Part shown: positions 7,358 through 10,075 of the stretch, in pieces
Position numbering within the stretch: position 1 is the stretch's first letter
Layout: each line of letters begins with the position of its first letter
Source of the DNA: Gracilaria caudata
Lineage: Eukaryota > Rhodophyta > Florideophyceae > Gracilariales > Gracilariaceae
Direction: 5' to 3'
Assembly (NCBI GenBank): GCA_030374735.1
Contig: JASCIV010000932.1
Location: forward strand, 1-10,075
DNA length: 10,075 bases
Made by a program: the position numbers and the translations under genes
The notes under the pieces: model-generated
What the model was told of the DNA's origin: nothing
The model's input: only the letters and a program-made list of their open reading frames with translations
Databases searched by the model: none

Positions 7358-8575
7358 GCCACCGCCACCGCCGCCACCAAAAAGTCAGTCAAGGATCTTT
7401 CCGCCGCCGATCTTGCCGGCAAACGTGTGCTAGTGCGTTGCGATCTGAACGTGCCGCTTGATGGAAAGACCATCACCGATGACACTCGTATCAGAGCATC
7501 CGTGCCTACAATCAAGTATCTGGTTGATAATGGCGCAAAGGTGTTGTTATCTTCGCATCTGGGACGTCCCAAAGACGGACCTGAGGATAAGTTTTCTCTG
7601 CAGCCCGTTTCGGTTCGTCTGTCCGAATTGCTGGGAAAGGACGTGAAAATGGCGCCTGATTGCATTGGTGATGGCGTGGCATCCATCGTAGCTTCCATGT
7701 CCAACGGAGACGTCACTCTTTTGGAAAACGTTCGTTTCTACAAGGAGGAGACAAAGAACGATGCGGACTTTTCCGCAAAACTCGCCGCCAACGCCGACTT
7801 GTTTGTGAACGACGCGTTTGGAACGGCGCATCGTGCGCACGGATCCACGGCGGGTGTGACCGCTCACCTCAAGCCGTCTGTGGCCGGCTTCCTGTTGGAA
7901 AAGGAACTGGAGTACCTGTCCGGAACGGTGGCAAACCCCGCGCGTCCGTTTGCGGCCATTGTGGGCGGCTCAAAGGTGTCGTCCAAAATCGGCGTGATTG
8001 AGAGTTTACTCGAAAAGGTGGATAAGCTCATCATTGGAGGCGGAATGGTGTTCACGTTCCTCAAGGCGCGCGGCCTCAGCGTGGGCTCGTCGCTGGTGGA
8101 GGAGGACAAGCTGGATCTGGCGCGCAGCCTGGAGAAAATTGCGGCCGAAAAGGGCGTGAAGATCATCCTGCCCACGGACGTGGTGGTGGCGGACAAATTC
8201 GACGCGGCGGCGAATACGCAGGTGGTGTCGACTGAGGCGATTCCGGACGGATGGATGGGATTGGATCAGGGCGAGGCTTCCACGAAAATGATCCAGGAGG
8301 AGCTGAAGGAGTGCAAGACGGTGATTTGGAACGGTCCGATGGGGGTGTTTGAAATGGACGCGTTTGCGAAGGGCACGTTTGCGGTGGCGGACACGCTGGC
8401 GGAGCTGACTGGAAAGGGATGCACGACGATCATCGGCGGCGGAGACTCGGTGGCGGCGGTGGAGAAGGCGGGGCTGGCGGAGAAGATGTCGCACATCTCG
8501 ACGGGAGGTGGCGCGTCGCTGGAGCTGCTGGAGGGCAAGGTGCTGCCGGGCGTGGCCGCGCTGGACGACAATTGA
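7208..8575 (+). CDS. PGK: Phosphoglycerate kinase, plastid precursor, 455 aa
   Basis: PGK transfers phosphate between ATP and 3-phosphoglycerate, making 1,3-bisphosphoglycerate in the Calvin cycle and running the reverse reaction in glycolysis. Residues 1 to about 50 form a Ser/Ala/Val/Arg-rich plastid presequence with few acidic residues; the remaining roughly 405 residues match the usual length of mature PGK. Diagnostic motifs are in order: RCDLNVPL (77-84), DDTRIR (91-96), SSHLGRP (115-121), ENVRF (173-177), NDAFGTAHRAH (201-211), GGSKVSSK (253-260), GGGM (277-280), WNGPMGVFE (374-382), GGGDS (410-414) and STGGGASLE (431-439). These cover the substrate-binding N-domain and nucleotide-binding C-domain, with no key residue visibly missing. 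The sequence follows the cyanobacterial/chloroplast PGK type closely. The frame stays open upstream to about 7076, but the ATG at 7208 gives a sensible presequence and good context. There is no intron, G+C at third codon positions is high, and the stop is TGA. Confidence 0.98.
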   Translation: MNAGFVSAAAAVRPSLNTAQCVSSKSSSFTAVPVRRVSAIKRSVSVVPRMATATAATKKSVKDLSAADLAGKRVLVRCDLNVPLDGKTITDDTRIRASVPTIKYLVDNGAKVLLSSHLGRPKDGPEDKFSLQPVSVRLSELLGKDVKMAPDCIGDGVASIVASMSNGDVTLLENVRFYKEETKNDADFSAKLAANADLFVNDAFGTAHRAHGSTAGVTAHLKPSVAGFLLEKELEYLSGTVANPARPFAAIVGGSKVSSKIGVIESLLEKVDKLIIGGGMVFTFLKARGLSVGSSLVEEDKLDLARSLEKIAAEKGVKIILPTDVVVADKFDAAANTQVVSTEAIPDGWMGLDQGEASTKMIQEELKECKTVIWNGPMGVFEMDAFAKGTFAVADTLAELTGKGCTTIIGGGDSVAAVEKAGLAEKMSHISTGGGASLELLEGKVLPGVAALDDN

Positions 8576-8640
8576 TGCGCGCGCGCCCGCGCAATTTGCA
8601 CGGTAAGTAAATAATGTTTAATTGATTTTGTTTTTTTTTT
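8576..8640 (+). terminator. Likely 3' untranslated region and 3'-end region of PGK
   Basis: After a short CGCG-rich run directly following the stop codon, the sequence becomes A/T-rich (about 8603-8640) and ends in a ten-T run at 8631-8640. This resembles a cleavage and polyadenylation region, although a canonical AATAAA is absent. It also includes GTAAGT at 8603-8608, which looks like a splice donor but is probably incidental because the gene is complete before it. Confidence 0.3.
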
Positions 8641-9245
8641 GTGGCTGGCGGCTGGCGAGGTGGAGGGGGGCGTGGCGAGCACGTGACGCGGTGGCCCGAG
8701 GAGGTGCAGCGGCTTTTGCATCAGACGCGTACGCACGGGCGCGCGCGCGTTTGAGCCTGACGGGGCAACTCAGCATGACACGACTTTACTGTACGACGTA
8801 TGGTGCTGGCGGGCCAACGCGCGATGTTTGGAGGCGCTCACCCTTGCAGCTTGTGTGCCGGCTGACGGCGGCGAGACGCGAGTTTTGACGCGCTGCTCGC
8901 AAGCGCTCCCTGGAGCGCGTGAGAGCGCGCGCGCGCGCAAGCAAAACTGCTGGTGGGTTTGTTTTTTGGTTGCGGCGGGATCGAGGAGAGCGGAGCGTGG
9001 TGCAGCACGGAGCAGTGTGATCCATGTCGCGTATCTACACGGATATTTGATACATTAGCAAGCATCAAAAGCAAAAAAAGGAGGGGGGTCTCGCTTTTTG
9101 GCGTGGGCGTCGGGCGGTCACAGAGCGTGAGGTGTGTATGTTTTTTTTTTTCTTTTTTTTTGTTTGCGTTGTTGTGGCAGCAAAGAGAGAAAAGGGGGAG
9201 AAAAGTGTGCACGCATGTTGATATCGCAGCCAAAATGTTGCAACC
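8641..9245. other. G+C-rich stretch without a supported gene
   Basis: No frame encodes a recognisable protein. The region has many CGCG and GCGC runs (for example 8739-8750 and 8927-8938), a CACGTG core at 8680-8685, a perfect hairpin GCGCTCC-CT-GGAGCGC at 8903-8918, and two long T runs at 9141-9151 and 9153-9161. Open minus-strand frames here look like products of base composition. Confidence 0.4.
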
Positions 9246-9300
9246 GCTGTAACAGCTCCTGACTTGTTATAAAAGCGAGCTGTTGACGCGTGCGCGACAA
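9246..9300 (+). promoter_or_regulatory. Putative core promoter: TATAAAA inside an inverted repeat
   Basis: A TATAAAA box lies at 9268-9274 on the plus strand. It sits between the arms of a perfect 8-bp inverted repeat, AACAGCTC at 9251-9258 and GAGCTGTT at 9277-9284. The left arm also overlaps a small palindrome, GCTGTAACAGC, at 9246-9256. Transcription would be expected to start near 9298-9305. No convincing coding start follows within the window: the ATG at 9302 is followed directly by TGA. The product would be a gene with a long leader, or a non-coding transcript. Confidence 0.35.
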
Positions 9301-9331
9301 GATGTGAGATCGCGCCGAACGCGCTGCGCTC

Positions 9332-9362
9332 GTGTGTGTGTGTGTGTCTGTGTGTGTGTGTG
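9332..9362 (+). repeat. GT dinucleotide microsatellite with one interruption
   Basis: An alternating GT run is interrupted once by a CT at 9348-9349 and continues into GCGCGC. It is an alternating purine-pyrimidine tract with Z-DNA-forming potential. Confidence 0.9.
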
Positions 9363-9443
9363 CGCGCTGAGAGAATGGAAAAGGGGGGCTTGCGGCACAT
9401 TCGGCGGCGTGCGTTTGGAAACACGCGCGCACACACGCACACA
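9349..9443. repeat. 19-bp inverted repeat with 57-base loop
   Basis: The GT-rich arm at 9349-9367 is complementary to the CA-rich arm at 9425-9443 over 19 positions, with a single T-G wobble (9355 against 9437). The loop is 9368-9424. The arms combine a GT/CA repeat with a GCGCGC block, so the pairing is partly explained by simple repeats. The exact continuation through the GCGCGC junction makes a stable hairpin likely in RNA. Confidence 0.7.
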
Positions 9444-9482
9444 CGCAACGGCGCACGCGCGCACGCGCGCAACAGTGCGCAA

Positions 9483-9498
9483 CGTTTTTGCAAAAACG
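9483..9498. repeat. Perfect 16-bp palindrome CGTTTTTGCAAAAACG
   Basis: The sequence equals its own reverse complement over all 16 bases. T5 and A5 runs flank a central GC, with CG at each end. In a CGCG-dominated neighbourhood these runs stand out. It could be a site for a dimeric DNA-binding protein; none can be named. Confidence 0.8.
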
Positions 9499-9809
9499 CC
9501 GCACGTGTTTGCGGCGCGCGGGCCACGTTTCCGCGCGCTGGGGCGCGTTGTGCGCGCGGGGCGACGCGCGCGCTGAGTGGGCGGCCACAAGGCGGGCGTC
9601 GCCACTGGCGCGACTTGTCCACGCCACGTGCGCGCGCCACTGGCGCCACCGACGCCGCTCGCGCGTGCGACAAGCACTGCACACACACGCGAGCCAACGA
9701 GGATGACAGCGTGTGGTGGGCGCGCGTGCAATGTGCACTCGGAACAAGCGCAACGCTGAAACGCCACATCACCAAACAGCAGCCCTTTTTCACAAAATGT
9801 TTTCTTTTT

Positions 9810-10075
9810 TATTTTTGCGCGCACTCTGTACAAGTACAAAAAAAGGGAAGAGCGCGACGTGCGCGTGGCACGTGTGGAACGCCGCGCGGCTCAGCAAGAA
9901 AACGCAACTCACCGCCGCGCAGCGGGCCACTTTTGCGACCGGCCACAGAAAAAAAGGTGCCTTCTCGACTGCCGCGCGCGCCCGCGGCACCCGCCCCCCG
10001 CATGCCACCCGCACAATCCACCGCTTCCATAGCGCATCTCACGCAACCTTTTTTTTTTTTTTTCCTTTTCGTTTT
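9810..10075. other. Window end: G+C-rich DNA closing with a T15 run
   Basis: No gene is supported. A CACGTG core lies at 9869-9874, and CGCG-rich sequence continues. A run of fifteen T at 10049-10063 is followed by more pyrimidines to the window edge. TpA stays rare (9810, 9829, 9835 and 10030 only). The stretch could be promoter sequence of a gene beyond the right edge. Confidence 0.4.

Larger units (their letters stand above)
9272..9809. other. TpA-free, CpG-rich block with no supported gene
   Basis: Reading every base from 9272 to 9809, I find no TpA dinucleotide in 538 bp. G+C for 9301-9780 is 324 of 480 bases by hand count (67.5 percent). The absence of TpA removes TAA and TAG codons on both strands, so several frames stay open by composition alone. 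One plus frame is open from 9273 to the end of the window (ATG at 9375). Three minus frames are also open for about 570-730 bases. The translations are Ala/Arg/His/Thr/Cys-rich low-complexity sequence and are not called as genes. Two CACGTG cores lie at 9502-9507 and 9625-9630. Confidence 0.6.

Noticed and set aside
6895..7716. 273-codon open frame on the minus strand over the PGK promoter and 5' part
   Set aside because: It is antisense to a certain gene, its translation is Arg/Thr/Ser-rich without domains, and it follows from the G+C-rich third positions of PGK.
7864..8736. Minus-strand open frames over the 3' half of PGK
   Set aside because: They are shadows of PGK codon bias with low-complexity Ser/His/Arg translations and no motifs.
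8739..8938. CGCG runs considered as a CRISPR-like or telomeric repeat
   Set aside because: There is no regular unit length or spacer structure; these are simple alternating G/C tracts.
9065..9839. Three long minus-strand open frames (190-242 codons)
   Set aside because: All three minus frames are open over the same DNA, which points to composition, and their translations are simple-sequence-like.
9273..10075. Plus-strand frame open to the window edge (first ATG at 9375), possibly a truncated gene
   Set aside because: The translation is Arg/Ala/Thr/His-rich low complexity ending in poly-Phe from the T run. Openness is explained by the lack of TpA.

Overview
The window looks like nuclear DNA of a photosynthetic eukaryote, most likely a red alga. 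The main evidence is an intron-free gene at 7208-8575 for plastid phosphoglycerate kinase. Its N-terminal presequence carries a phenylalanine near the start (MNAGFVSA) and has no long hydrophobic signal peptide in front. That pattern is typical of primary plastids of rhodophytes and glaucophytes; a glaucophyte is possible, but the missing introns favour a red alga. The assignment rests on one gene and is an inference.

Layout. 1-580 has no convincing gene. 581-2164 (minus) encodes a 527-residue multi-pass membrane protein of unknown family with one large, heavily N-glycosylatable loop. 2165-4753 is about 2.6 kb of mostly non-coding DNA with a pyrimidine-rich tract; inside the tract is an unusual array of three paired GTTGTAAAA motifs (2711-2908). 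4754-5353 (plus) is a 199-residue orphan reading frame, followed by a stretch (5510-6038) where protein-like sequence hops between frames and may be a decayed gene. 6039-6887 is non-coding, and 6888-7207 is the probable PGK promoter and leader with two CCAAT boxes.

From 8576 to the end no gene is supported. G+C there rises to about 67 percent (my count for 9301-9780), with many CGCG and GCGC runs. Within it, 9272-9809 contains no TpA dinucleotide at all. This stretch starts at a TATAAAA box lying inside an 8-bp inverted repeat and holds a 19-bp GT/CA inverted repeat and a perfect 16-bp palindrome. It may be a promoter and transcribed leader for a gene beyond the window, or an unannotated non-coding RNA.

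The genes show no functional link to one another, as is usual in a eukaryotic genome; only PGK has a firm function (Calvin cycle and plastid glycolysis). No mobile element, CRISPR array, tRNA or rRNA was recognised.
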